This document shows, piece by piece, positions 16,593-23,719 of a stretch of 32,313 nt of DNA. The stretch's first letter is position 1. The number at the start of each line of letters is the position of its first letter. The stretch spans positions 1-32,313 of the forward strand of contig NZ_NTGE01000206.1 of NCBI RefSeq assembly GCF_002291145.1, given 5' to 3'. The stretch is from Streptomyces sp. SA15 (GTDB lineage: Bacteria > Actinomycetota > Actinomycetes > Streptomycetales > Streptomycetaceae). Made by a program: the position numbers and the translations under genes. Below the pieces are notes generated by a model. The model had not been told where the DNA came from and ran no database searches. It was given only the letters and a program-made list of their open reading frames with translations.

Positions 16593-17084
16593 ATGGCCCC
16601 GCAGAAGAGATTCAGCGAGAAACTGCTGACCGCGCCGCCGCCGATCGAGGTGGCGGGGCGGCACATCAAGCGCTACCACGTCACCACGGACCCGGCGGGC
16701 ATCGCGCCCGACGTCCAGGATGCGGCGTACGCGATCCTGCCGAAGCTGCTCCCGGATCCGGACGGCACACCGCCCGCGACGTTCGTCGTGCTGCACCGGG
16801 GCGGTGACGACGGCACGTACCTCAACGCGTACAGCTGGGTGTGGGACAACGTTCTGCACTTCAAGGGCGCCGCGGCGGGCCAGCCGGTGCTCGGCTGCCC
16901 GGACCGCGACCCCACGCATTTCATCACGCCGGAGCTCCCCTGGATCGGCTGCGTCTGGGAACTGCCGCCGATCCTGCACGAACGGGACGCCTGGGTACGG
17001 CACCTGCTCGCGCCCGAAGTCCCGGACCTGGACGCTTACTTGGCCGATTCCCTGCCCGCCGGAACCACTGGAGACCGCTCATGA
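16593..17084 (+). CDS. Conserved-looking protein of unknown function
   Basis: 163 aa, family not recognised. ATG at 16593, without a strong ribosome site. There is no signal peptide or membrane segment. The sequence looks like a compact cytosolic alpha/beta protein: VAGRHIKRYHVTTDP at the start, TFVVLHRGGDDGTYLNAYSWVWDN in the middle, a Cys/Trp-rich stretch LPWIGCVWELPPILHERDAWVRHLLA, and an acidic tail. Strong G/C third-position bias supports real coding. Its stop overlaps the next start by 4 nt (ATGA at 17081), so the two are translationally coupled and probably act together. It is divergent from the WYL regulator, its most likely controller by position. Confidence 0.75.
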   Translation: MAPQKRFSEKLLTAPPPIEVAGRHIKRYHVTTDPAGIAPDVQDAAYAILPKLLPDPDGTPPATFVVLHRGGDDGTYLNAYSWVWDNVLHFKGAAAGQPVLGCPDRDPTHFITPELPWIGCVWELPPILHERDAWVRHLLAPEVPDLDAYLADSLPAGTTGDRS

Positions 17085-17557
17085 GCAGCCCGTACGACTT
17101 CGACTTCTTCCACGGCGAGTGGGAGGCCCACCATCGCCGGCGCACCGACTTCCTCGACCCGGACAGCGGGTGGGAGGAGTTCGGGGCGACGAGCCGCTGC
17201 TGGAGCCTGTTCGACGGGGCCGCGAACGTCGATGAGCTGGACGTGCCGAGCCAGGGGTGGAAGGGGCTGACCCTGCGCCTCTTCGACAGGGAGACCGAAC
17301 AGTGGTCGCTGAACTGGTCCTCCAGCCGCACCGGAAAGCTGTTCCCGCCGGTCGTCGGCCGCTTCGACGGCGACCGCGGCGAGTTCTACGGCGATGACAC
17401 GCACGAAGGCAAGGACGTGCGGGTGCGGTTCGTGTGGTCGGGGACCTCCGACACCGCTGCCCGCTGGGAACAGGCCTTCTCAGTGGACGGCGGGTACACC
17501 TGGGTGACCAACTGGGTCATGGACTTCGGTCGGCCTTCCGGAACGCCAGCACCGTGA
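17081..17557 (+). CDS. Small DUF1579/lipocalin-like protein of unknown function
   Basis: 158 aa. ATG at 17081 overlapping the upstream stop. It begins YDFDFFHGEWEAHHRRR and continues with alternating beta-strand-like segments rich in Trp and Gly (CWSLFDGAANVDEL, LTLRLFDRETEQWSLNWSS, PVVGRFDGDRGEFYGDD, VRFVWSGTSDTAARWEQAFSVDGGYTW). This resembles the FDF-start, GEW and DGG patterns of small lipocalin-like barrels of the DUF1579 group; the assignment is tentative. No signal peptide. Its last 41 nt overlap the 3' end of the convergent methyltransferase gene. Confidence 0.75.
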   Translation: MSSPYDFDFFHGEWEAHHRRRTDFLDPDSGWEEFGATSRCWSLFDGAANVDELDVPSQGWKGLTLRLFDRETEQWSLNWSSSRTGKLFPPVVGRFDGDRGEFYGDDTHEGKDVRVRFVWSGTSDTAARWEQAFSVDGGYTWVTNWVMDFGRPSGTPAP

Positions 17558-18269
17558 ACACGGGGTCGGCGCGCGACCGGTCCTGGTCGGGGAGGGTCTC
17601 CAGCCGCGCGGCGAACCGTTCGGTGAGCGGGTCGCCGGGCGGCAGCCGGGTGAACCAGCCGCGCCGCAGGTCCGCGATCGTGCTGCGGGGGCTGCGGCCC
17701 TGACCGCGACCGGGAAAGCAGGCCTGCCCGGCCGGGGCGAGTCCGTGCACGGCGGCGTACAACGTGACGGCCTCGGCGGCGTCCTGAGCGGGCCGGCGCG
17801 GGCGCGGGGCGAGTACGGCGTCGATGTCGCTGCCGACGTCGTGCGCGGCGGCCTTGTCGACGGTCGTGACATACATACCGCCGGGCCGCAGCACCCGAGC
17901 GCACTCGGCGATGACGGCCCGGACGTCGTCGCCGGTGTCGAGCAGGTGCAGCAGCCACACACTGGTGACGGCGTCGAACGCCCGGTCGGGGAACGGCAGC
18001 CGACGGCTGTCCGCGAGGACGATCGCATCCGGCAGCCGAACGGCCGCCATCCGGGCCATCCCGAACGTCAGGTCCGCGCCCGTCACCCGCAGGGCGCGCC
18101 GGGCCGCCGCGAGCCGCCGGGTCACGATGCCGGTTCCGCAGGCGACGTCGAGGAGCCGGCGGGCGCCGGCCGGGACCAGACCGAGGACGGCGTCCGCGGC
18201 CGCGGCGGCTCTGGGCTCGCCGCCGCGGGTGGCGTCGTAGGCGTCGGCTTCCTTGTCGTAGTCGAGCAC
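17517..18269 (-). CDS. UbiE-like class I SAM methyltransferase
   Basis: 250 aa. GTG at 18269, 5 nt after the stop of the pterin dehydratase gene, so likely coupled. It opens LDYDKEADAYDATRGGEPRAAAAA, typical of methyltransferase-11 proteins. SAM motif I is RLLDVACGTGIVTRRLA, followed by the acidic VTGADLTFGMARMAA, then DSRRLPFPDRAFDAVTSVWLLHLL and CARVLRPGGMYVTT (motif IV and the post-motif). The C-terminal half is variable and presumably sets the substrate, which is unknown. The last 41 nt are antisense to the 17081 gene. It is unrelated in detail to the His-rich methyltransferase at 3283. Confidence 0.88.
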   Translation of the reverse strand: MLDYDKEADAYDATRGGEPRAAAAADAVLGLVPAGARRLLDVACGTGIVTRRLAAARRALRVTGADLTFGMARMAAVRLPDAIVLADSRRLPFPDRAFDAVTSVWLLHLLDTGDDVRAVIAECARVLRPGGMYVTTVDKAAAHDVGSDIDAVLAPRPRRPAQDAAEAVTLYAAVHGLAPAGQACFPGRGQGRSPRSTIADLRRGWFTRLPPGDPLTERFAARLETLPDQDRSRADPVFTVLAFRKADRSP

Positions 18270-18274
18270 GTGCG

Positions 18275-18580
18275 TCAGCGGGCTCCGTGGCCCGGTGCCA
18301 GGTCCTCGACCCTGCGCGCGAGCTTGAAGTCCAGCTCGGTCACGGCCCCGCCCACGCTGTGTGTGTTCACGGTCAGGGACACCGTGTTGTAGCCGAGGGT
18401 GAGGTCGGAGTGATGGTCGAGTTCCTCCTGGACCTGGGCGATGTGGACGACCATCGCCGTGGCGGCGAAGTGGTTGCCGAGCCGGTAGGAGCGGGTCAGG
18501 CGGTCACCGTCGAGCGACCAGCCGGGCAACTCCGCGAGCCGGTCCTCGATCTCCTTCTGCGACAGCGGTTCGACGGGCAT
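18275..18580 (-). CDS. Pterin-4a-carbinolamine dehydratase (PCD/DCoH family)
   Basis: 101 aa, full family length. ATG at 18580 with AGGAAGGAG upstream. The pattern is clear: EPLSQKEIEDRLAELPGWSLDGDRLTRSY at the start; the His motif VVHIAQVQEELDHHSDLTLGYNTVSLTVNTHSVGGAVTELDFKLA carries the paired HH and the later TH that form the active site. The family dehydrates 4a-hydroxytetrahydrobiopterin to regenerate pterin cofactor for aromatic amino acid hydroxylases. No hydroxylase is nearby; its partner here is the downstream methyltransferase, so its physiological role is open. Confidence 0.92.
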   Translation of the reverse strand: MPVEPLSQKEIEDRLAELPGWSLDGDRLTRSYRLGNHFAATAMVVHIAQVQEELDHHSDLTLGYNTVSLTVNTHSVGGAVTELDFKLARRVEDLAPGHGAR

Positions 18581-18666
18581 GACCTCGCTCCTTCCTGGAT
18601 GCCGGGTACCTCTTCAGCCTGCCACAAGCGTGCTGCTTCGGGCCTGGTCAGGCGGGTTCCCGGGGA

Positions 18667-19755
18667 TCAGCCGCGGGAACATTCGGCCGCCAGGTCGTCG
18701 GCGAGCGCGGCGATCCGGTCACGGCCCTCGACCCGCTCGACCCACGCGTGCGGCAGACCGACGTCGCCGTGCAGGGCGCCGAGCAGGTTGCCGCAGATGG
18801 AGCCGGTGGAGTCGCTGTCGCCGGAGTGGTTGACGGACAGCAGCAGGGCTTCCTCGACACCGGGCTCGGCGAGCGCGCAGTAGACGCCGATGGCGAGAGC
18901 CTCCTCGGCGACCCAGCCGGCGCCGAGGGTCTCGACCTTCTCCGCCGTCGGCGATCCCGCCGCGGCCAGATCGACGGCCCGGCGCAACGCGTTCGAGGTC
19001 TCCTCGTGGCCGGGATGGCGCTCCAGCACCCGCAGCGCGCGCAGCACCGAGCCCTCCAGGGAGTCCCCGGCCACCACGTTCGCCACGATCGCCGCCAGCG
19101 CGCCCGCCGCGTAGTAGCCGGTGGGGTGGCCGTGGGTGATCTGGGCGCCGCGGGCGGCCATGGCGAAGGCCCCGTCGGCGGGGTTGCACAGGCCGAAGGG
19201 GGCCGAGCGCATCACCGTGCCGCAGCCCTTGGAGTCGGGGTTGACCTGCCCGGGCTTGCCGTCGAGTTCCAGCCACGGGTCGGGGGCGTACATCTGGGCG
19301 ACCCCTGACAGGCAGGCGTTGCCGGGGGCGCGGCGGGAGTACAGCCAGGCCTCGGTGATCAGACCGCCCGACGGGGCGCCGCTCTCCGGCGGCGCGGCCT
19401 GCTCCGGGCCCGGCTTCGTCTGGGTCTCCAGCCACCGCTCGTACGCCCAGCGCAGCAGCAGGGCCCAGCCGCCGCCGATGCCCTTCTCCCGTTCCCGTGC
19501 GTGGGCCTGGACAAGGGCCTCGACGGTGAACAGGGTCATCTGCGTGTCATCGCTGATCCGGCCCACCACGCCCCCGCCGCCGGGCACGAACCCCGTCACC
19601 CCGCGGTCGCCGTGGGTCGCGCGTATCCGGTCCAGGGAGGAGAACTCGATGGGGTAGCCGAGGGCGTCACCGATCGCCCCGCCGAGGAGGCAGCCGCGCA
19701 CTCTGGCGCGGTACACCGCCGTGGTCTCCAAGGTCGGCTTCGACGGCAGGATCAT
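18667..19755 (-). CDS. ADP-ribosylglycohydrolase (DraG/ARH) family protein
   Basis: 362 aa. ATG at 19755 with GAGGAG 6 nt upstream. YRARVRGCLLGGAIGDALGYPIEF is the canonical start. GRISDDTQMTLFTVEAL supplies the SDDT metal-binding motif, and NHSGDSDSTGSICGNLLGAL the C-terminal D-x-D-S-T site; both binuclear Mg sites look intact. KGCGTVMRSAPFGL and AQITHGHPTGYYAAGALAAIV are further family blocks. Known members remove ADP-ribose from arginine or other acceptors, or act on free ADP-ribosylated small molecules. No ADP-ribosyltransferase lies beside it. Its promoter region is shared with a divergent XRE gene and is almost entirely the 21-nt tandem array. Confidence 0.93.
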   Translation of the reverse strand: MILPSKPTLETTAVYRARVRGCLLGGAIGDALGYPIEFSSLDRIRATHGDRGVTGFVPGGGGVVGRISDDTQMTLFTVEALVQAHAREREKGIGGGWALLLRWAYERWLETQTKPGPEQAAPPESGAPSGGLITEAWLYSRRAPGNACLSGVAQMYAPDPWLELDGKPGQVNPDSKGCGTVMRSAPFGLCNPADGAFAMAARGAQITHGHPTGYYAAGALAAIVANVVAGDSLEGSVLRALRVLERHPGHEETSNALRRAVDLAAAGSPTAEKVETLGAGWVAEEALAIGVYCALAEPGVEEALLLSVNHSGDSDSTGSICGNLLGALHGDVGLPHAWVERVEGRDRIAALADDLAAECSRG

Positions 19756-19773
19756 CCAGGCTCCTCGATTTCA

Positions 19774-19991
19774 GTCGCTCGTTCTTCGGATACGGTCGCC
19801 GGCTCCTTGCATACGGTCGCCCGCCTCCTCGGATCCGGCCGCCCGCCTTTCGCATACGGTCGCCCGCTCCTCGGATGCGGTCGCCCGCTTTTCGCATACG
19901 GTCGCCCGCTCCTCGGACACGGTCGCCCGTCCTCGCATCGGTCGCCCGTCCACCGGACACAATCGCCCGCTCCTCGACTACGGTCGTCCGT
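19774..19991. repeat. 21-nt tandem array with 42-nt superperiod in a divergent promoter region
   Basis: Eleven anchors of the GTCGC core start at 19774, 19795, 19816, 19838, 19859, 19880, 19901, 19922, 19941, 19962 and 19983. Spacing is 21 nt in eight of ten steps (others 22 and 19). The consensus unit is CTCCTCGGATACGGTCGCCCG. Units alternate between GGA(T/C) and GCAT just before the core, giving a 42-nt dimer. There are no unique spacers, so it is not a CRISPR array. It spans from the DraG-family ribosome site to the XRE start codon. Twenty-one nt is two turns of B-DNA, so equivalent bases face the same side of the helix. Confidence 0.92.
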
Positions 19992-20819
19992 ATGACCATT
20001 GTCGCGTCCGGTTCCGCCGCACCCGCCACCACCCCCGCCGACAAGGGTGTCGGCCCGCTGCTGCGAGCCTGGCGGGAGCAACGGCGGGTCAGTCAGCTGG
20101 AGTTGGCGCTGCGCGCGGACTCCTCGGCCCGGCACATCAGCTTCATCGAGACGGGCCGTTCCCGGCCGAGCGAGGAGATGGTTCTGCGGCTGGCCGAGCA
20201 CCTCGACGTCCCGGTCCGTGAGCGCAACGCGCTGCTGCTGGCCGCCGGTTACGCGCCCCGCTACCCACAGACCCCGCTGGACGACCCGGCGCTGGACTCC
20301 CTGCGCGAGGGCGTGGAGCGGCTGATCCAGGGCTACGAGCCCTACCCGGCACTCGTGCTCGACGCGATGTACAACGTCCTCGCGGCCAACCGGGGCATCC
20401 TGATGCTGCTCGACGACATTCCGGAGTCGCTGGTCGCGCCCCCGCTGAACGTGATGCGGCTGACTCTCCACCCGGAGGGCCTGGCGCCACGTATCCGCAA
20501 CCTCCGTGAGTGGCGCGGGCATCTGCTCGCCCAGATGGAACGGCAGATCGCCCTGCGCCGCTCCGAGCCGCTGCGGGCGCTGTACGAGGAAGTGGCGGCA
20601 TACCCGGTCCCGGAGGCGGACGACGACCAACCGGCCCAGTCCGTCCCGTACTTCGCACTGCCGATGCGGATCGAGCACGAGGGGCGGACGCTGTCCTTCA
20701 TCTCCTCCATCTCCACCTTCAACACGCCCATGGACGTGACCGTCGCCGAGCTGGCCATCGAGACGCTGCTTCCGGCCGACCCCGCGACGGTCAAGTATCT
20801 TCACTCACTGCTTCCCTGA
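19992..20819 (+). CDS. XRE regulator with MmyB-like ligand domain
   Basis: 275 aa. ATG at 19992, directly at the end of the tandem array; no clear ribosome site precedes it. Residues about 20-85 are a helix-turn-helix (GPLLRAWREQRRVSQLELALRADSSARHISFIETGRSRPSEEMVLRLAEHLDVP). Residues about 100-270 are the MmyB-type PAS-like domain (GYAPRYPQTPLDDPALDSLREGVERLI, YPALVLDAMYNVLAANRGI, LHPEGLAPRIRNLREWRGHLLAQM, ISSISTFNTPMDVTVAELAIETLLPAD). Members are autoregulated repressors or activators, often divergent from their target. Here the divergent gene is the ADP-ribosylglycohydrolase. The 3' end overlaps the convergent membrane gene by 19 nt. Confidence 0.93.
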   Translation: MTIVASGSAAPATTPADKGVGPLLRAWREQRRVSQLELALRADSSARHISFIETGRSRPSEEMVLRLAEHLDVPVRERNALLLAAGYAPRYPQTPLDDPALDSLREGVERLIQGYEPYPALVLDAMYNVLAANRGILMLLDDIPESLVAPPLNVMRLTLHPEGLAPRIRNLREWRGHLLAQMERQIALRRSEPLRALYEEVAAYPVPEADDDQPAQSVPYFALPMRIEHEGRTLSFISSISTFNTPMDVTVAELAIETLLPADPATVKYLHSLLP

Positions 20820-21232
20820 CCCTGACGCGCCCTCAGGGCCGCGTACTGCAGCAGGGCGAATCCGGCGACGGTAAGCGCCTGCAGCACCGTCCACACGGCG
20901 CCGGCCGTGGTCGGTGACAGCCACAGCGCCAGGGCGACGAAACTGAGCGCCGCCCACGCGAGGTTGGCCTCGACCACGGCCCGTACCGGCAGCGCGGCCG
21001 GCCTGGTACGGGCGGCGAGCAGGCCGACGGCCGCCGCGTACACCGCGAGGAACGCGCCGAGTGCGAGCAGCAGACCGGAGTCGGCCCCGAGGAAGCGGCC
21101 GAGCGGGCCGGAAGCGGCGAGGTAGGCGAGGCCGTTCGCCCCGGTCACCACCGCGTCCAAGGCGAGGAAGCGCCGCAGCATGGTGTGCGGGTCGGAGGTC
21201 CGAGCGAGCGCGGTGAGCTGGGTCGCGGACAT
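20801..21232 (-). CDS. Small integral membrane protein (four TM helices)
   Basis: 143 aa. ATG at 21232 with GGAGGGTGA upstream. Four hydrophobic segments are visible: LALDAVVTGANGLAYLAASG, LLLALGAFLAVYAAAVGLLA, AVVEANLAWAALSFVALALW and AVWTVLQALTVAGFALLQYAAL. It resembles small streptomycete membrane proteins of unknown function. It is divergent from the DUF5753 regulator across a 351-nt gap with unusual repeats, and overlaps the convergent XRE gene by 19 nt at its 3' end. Confidence 0.8.
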   Translation of the reverse strand: MSATQLTALARTSDPHTMLRRFLALDAVVTGANGLAYLAASGPLGRFLGADSGLLLALGAFLAVYAAAVGLLAARTRPAALPVRAVVEANLAWAALSFVALALWLSPTTAGAVWTVLQALTVAGFALLQYAALRARQGQGSSE

Positions 21233-21270
21233 GGCGAATCACCCTCCGTTGAGGTCGGATTGCGGCAACT

Positions 21271-21403
21271 GGATCCCGGATCCTGCATCCCGTATGCCAG
21301 ATGGATCCGGGATCCCAGATCCAGAACCCAGGACCAGGACCAGGACCAGAATCCCGGATGAGGGATATCGGATCCTTGATGCAGGATCCGAGCTGCCGGA
21401 TCC
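21271..21403. repeat. Cluster of seven GGATCC palindromes with degenerate repeats
   Basis: GGATCC starts at 21271, 21278, 21303, 21310, 21370, 21384 and 21398. Two pairs are 7 nt apart and the last three are 14 nt apart. Between them are related words (ATCCCGGAT, AGATCC, GATATC) and three CCAGGA hexamers near 21328-21347. The cluster occupies the left half of the 351-nt gap between the membrane gene and the DUF5753 regulator. No open reading frame with coding bias covers it. Confidence 0.85.
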
Positions 21404-21468
21404 CGGACCGGAGTGCGCCGGCCCGGAACCCGGTGCCACCACCATCCCGTCCTCCGCCGCCACCGTCG

Positions 21469-21485
21469 ATTACCTCCGAGGTAAT
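21469..21485. promoter_or_regulatory. Perfect 17-nt palindromic operator candidate
   Basis: ATTACCTC at 21469-21476, a central C, then GAGGTAAT at 21478-21485: every base paired, and AT-rich for this genome. It lies about 100 nt upstream of the DUF5753 regulator start and 237 nt from the divergent membrane gene. Size and symmetry fit a dimeric HTH repressor. The cognate regulator cannot be named from sequence. Confidence 0.7.
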
Positions 21486-21583
21486 GCCCCCAGCGCTCCA
21501 CAAAGACCGGTGTGAGACCAGTGAGACTCGGAGTGGAACATGACACACTGCACGCAAGCTTCGACGCGTAGGGGAGGCGTGGC

Positions 21584-22447
21584 GTGAGTGAGCGGCGTCC
21601 TGCGCCCACCGTGGGCCAGGTGGTGCTCGGCAAGCGCCTGCAGGAACTGCGAGAGGCGGCCGGCCTCAAACGCGAGGAAGCCGCGCAGGTGCTGCGGGTG
21701 GCCCCGGCGACCGTACGGCGGATGGAGATGGCCGAGGTCGCACTGAAGATTCCGTATGTGCAGGTGCTGCTGGAGACGTACGGTGTCGGCGCGGACGAGA
21801 CGGCCGTGTTCGTCGCGCTCGCCGAGGAGGCGAACCAGCCGGGCTGGTGGCAGCGGTTCCACGACGTGCTGCCGGACTGGTTCAGCCTGTACGTGAGTCT
21901 GGAGGGCGCCGCCCGGATCATCCGGTCGTACGAGCCGCACTTCGTGCCCGGGCTGCTGCAGACCGAGGCGTACGCGCGTGCCGTCATGGAGGCGGGGACG
22001 GTCGGGCAGACGGGCCCGGAGGCGATCGCGCGGCATGTGTCCCTGCGCATGACCCGCCAGCAGTTGTTGGAGCGCGCGGACCCGCCCCACCTGTGGGTGA
22101 TCATGGACGAGACGGTGCTGCGGCGTCCGGTGAGTATCGACGGCGCGGTCATGCGCGGCCAGTTGGACAAGCTGCTGGAGTTCGCCGAGCGGGACCGCAT
22201 CACGCTCCAGGTCGCCGAGTTCTCGGAGGGACCGCATCCGGGGACGTACGCGCCGTTCTCGCTGTTCCGGTTCGCGGAAGCGGAGTTGCCCGACCTGGTC
22301 TTCACCGAGTACCTGACCGGTGCCCTCTACCTCGACTCGCGCAAGGAGGTCGCCGCGCATCTGGAGGTCCTGGACCACATGTCGGCGCGCGCCGCGTCGG
22401 CCGAGCGCACGAAGAAACTGCTGCGGGAGCGCCGCGCGGACTTCTGA
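21584..22447 (+). CDS. XRE regulator with DUF5753 (Scr1-like) domain
   Basis: 287 aa. GTG at 21584 with GGGAGG about 8 nt upstream. Residues about 10-70 are an HTH (VVLGKRLQELREAAGLKREEAAQVLRVAPATVRRMEMAEV). The rest is the actinomycete DUF5753 domain: GWWQRFHDVLPDWFSLYVSLEGAARIIRSYEPHFVPGLLQTEAYARAV, HLWVIMDETVLRRPV, QVAEFSEGPHPGTYAPFSLFRF and DLVFTEYLTGALYLD. Such regulators (WhiJ type) are usually paired with a small DUF397 protein and affect development or antibiotic production. No DUF397 gene is adjacent. The next gene is instead a DUF574 methyltransferase, a neighbour also frequent in Streptomyces. Confidence 0.94.
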   Translation: MSERRPAPTVGQVVLGKRLQELREAAGLKREEAAQVLRVAPATVRRMEMAEVALKIPYVQVLLETYGVGADETAVFVALAEEANQPGWWQRFHDVLPDWFSLYVSLEGAARIIRSYEPHFVPGLLQTEAYARAVMEAGTVGQTGPEAIARHVSLRMTRQQLLERADPPHLWVIMDETVLRRPVSIDGAVMRGQLDKLLEFAERDRITLQVAEFSEGPHPGTYAPFSLFRFAEAELPDLVFTEYLTGALYLDSRKEVAAHLEVLDHMSARAASAERTKKLLRERRADF

Positions 22448-22464
22448 CGCAAGTACTTCTCAAC

Positions 22465-22510
22465 GCACGCCACCCTCACCGCACGCACCCCCGACGCACG
22501 CACCCCTGAC
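22465..22510. repeat. Three-copy 15-nt direct repeat before the DUF574 gene
   Basis: Units GCACGCCACCCTCACC (22465-22480), GCACGCACCCCCGAC (22481-22495) and GCACGCACCCCTGAC (22496-22510). The last two differ at one base. They fill nearly half of the 103-nt gap between the DUF5753 regulator and the methyltransferase. Possibly a regulator site or slippage product. Confidence 0.65.
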
Positions 22511-22550
22511 ACGTGCGTCGAGCCCTTCCAGACCGAGGAGAAGACACCGT

Positions 22551-23366
22551 ATGACCGGATCCGAAGCCGCACCCCCGGCCATCGACACCAGCCGACCGCA
22601 TCCGGCCCGGGTGTACGACTGGTGGCTGGGCGGCAAGGACAACTATCCGGTGGACGAGGCGCTGGCCCGCAGGATCCTCGCTGTGGACGGCACGGTGGTA
22701 CGCGGGGCGCGCGCCAACCGGCGCTTCATGCACCGGGCCGTGCGCGCCGCCGCCGAGGCCGGATTACGCCAGTTCCTGGACATCGGTACGGGCATCCCCA
22801 CCGAACCCAATCTTCACCAAGTCGCGCAGGGCATCGCCCCGGAGTCGAAGATCGTGTACGCGGACAACGATCCGATCGTCCTGCGGCATGCCGAGGCGCT
22901 GCTGCACAGCACCGCCGAGGGATCCACGACCTATGTGCACGCCGACGTCCGCGACCCCGACACCATCCTGCGTCTGGCCTCCGAGACCCTGGACTTCACG
23001 CGGCCCGTGGCCCTGTCCCTGGTCGCGCTCACCCACTACCTGAGCGACGAGCCGGACCGCGACGACGCGTACGGCCTGCTCAAGCGCTACGTCTCGAAGC
23101 TCGCCGCCGGCAGCTTCCTGATCCTCTCGCAGGTCACCCCCGATCTGAGCCCCGAGGCCGTCGAGCGGGCCGCCGACCAGTTCCGGCGGAGCGGCACCCC
23201 GTTCTTTCCCCGCTCACTCGCCGACTTCTCCCGCTTCTTCGACGGCCTGGAGTTCCTCGGGCCCGGCGTGATCCCGGTGTCCGGGTGGCGGCCGGAGCCC
23301 GAGGACGTCGCGGCGCAGGCGGAGGGCATCGTGCCCGTCTACGCGGGAGTCGCCCGCAAGCCGTGA
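22551..23366 (+). CDS. DUF574-family SAM-dependent methyltransferase with TTA codon
   Basis: 271 aa. ATG at 22551 with GAGGAG about 10 nt upstream; the longer open frame runs into the preceding gene and is rejected. It is the DUF574 / Methyltransf_19 family, found mostly in actinomycetes: IDTSRPHPARVYDWWLGGKDNYPVDE is its signature opening, followed by ANRRFMHRAVRAAAEAGLRQFLDIGTGIPTEPNLHQVAQ (SAM site), VYADNDPIVLRHAEALL and ALTHYLSDE. The substrate is unknown for the family. Codon 72 (22764-22766) is TTA, so production should depend on bldA and be developmentally timed. It follows the DUF5753 regulator by 103 nt on the same strand, separated by a short repeat. Confidence 0.94.
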   Translation: MTGSEAAPPAIDTSRPHPARVYDWWLGGKDNYPVDEALARRILAVDGTVVRGARANRRFMHRAVRAAAEAGLRQFLDIGTGIPTEPNLHQVAQGIAPESKIVYADNDPIVLRHAEALLHSTAEGSTTYVHADVRDPDTILRLASETLDFTRPVALSLVALTHYLSDEPDRDDAYGLLKRYVSKLAAGSFLILSQVTPDLSPEAVERAADQFRRSGTPFFPRSLADFSRFFDGLEFLGPGVIPVSGWRPEPEDVAAQAEGIVPVYAGVARKP

Positions 23367-23414
23367 CCCTTACGGGTTCCGGCGCCCAGCGGCGTCACGC
23401 CGCGCTTGGGGACC

Positions 23415-23678
23415 TCAGCTGTCCTGAGGGCCGTCCGCGCCTTCGCCACCGCCCAGGAGTCCGTCCGTGCCGCTCTCCTGCTGGCCGTGCGTGCCGCTCT
23501 CCTGGAAGCCCTCTGTGCTGTTGCTCTCCTCCTGTCCGGCCGGGGCCGCAGCGGTAGTCTGCGGGTCCACGTTGCCGTCCGACGCGTACGCGCTCCCCTG
23601 CGCCGCCGCGCCCGCCAGGAGCGCTCCCGCCGCGAGAGCCGCCGCGCGTGCAAGCCACGTCGTCCTGTTCCTACCCAT
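23415..23678 (-). CDS. Small secreted protein of unknown function
   Basis: 87 aa. ATG at 23678 with GAGGGAG upstream. A clear signal peptide (RTTWLARAAALAAGALLAGAAAQGSAYA, cleavage near residue 32) is followed by a hydrophilic, Gly/Gln/Glu/Ser-rich mature part of about 55 residues with a short repeat QESGTHGQ / QESGTDG. There are no Cys and no recognised domain. It is probably exported and possibly unstructured. An iron-box-like motif lies 42-56 nt upstream of the start. Confidence 0.65.
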   Translation of the reverse strand: MGRNRTTWLARAAALAAGALLAGAAAQGSAYASDGNVDPQTTAAAPAGQEESNSTEGFQESGTHGQQESGTDGLLGGGEGADGPQDS

Positions 23679-23719
23679 GTCGTACTCCCTCTGGTGAGGT
23701 CAATTCCGCTGACTCCAGC

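Noticed and set aside
13674..17003. A single 1109-codon minus-strand open frame
   Set aside because: Only the part from GTG 15557 reads as a protein family (PL11). Upstream it is Arg/Pro-rich shadow sequence of the WYL gene in another frame.
19771..19962. A 63-codon minus-strand frame with a seven-residue repeat over the 21-nt array
   Set aside because: The repeat is a consequence of 21 being divisible by three. There is no ribosome site, and the frame offers no protein evidence beyond the DNA repeat.
19774..19991. CRISPR array
   Set aside because: Units are directly contiguous with no unique spacers, and no cas gene is present.
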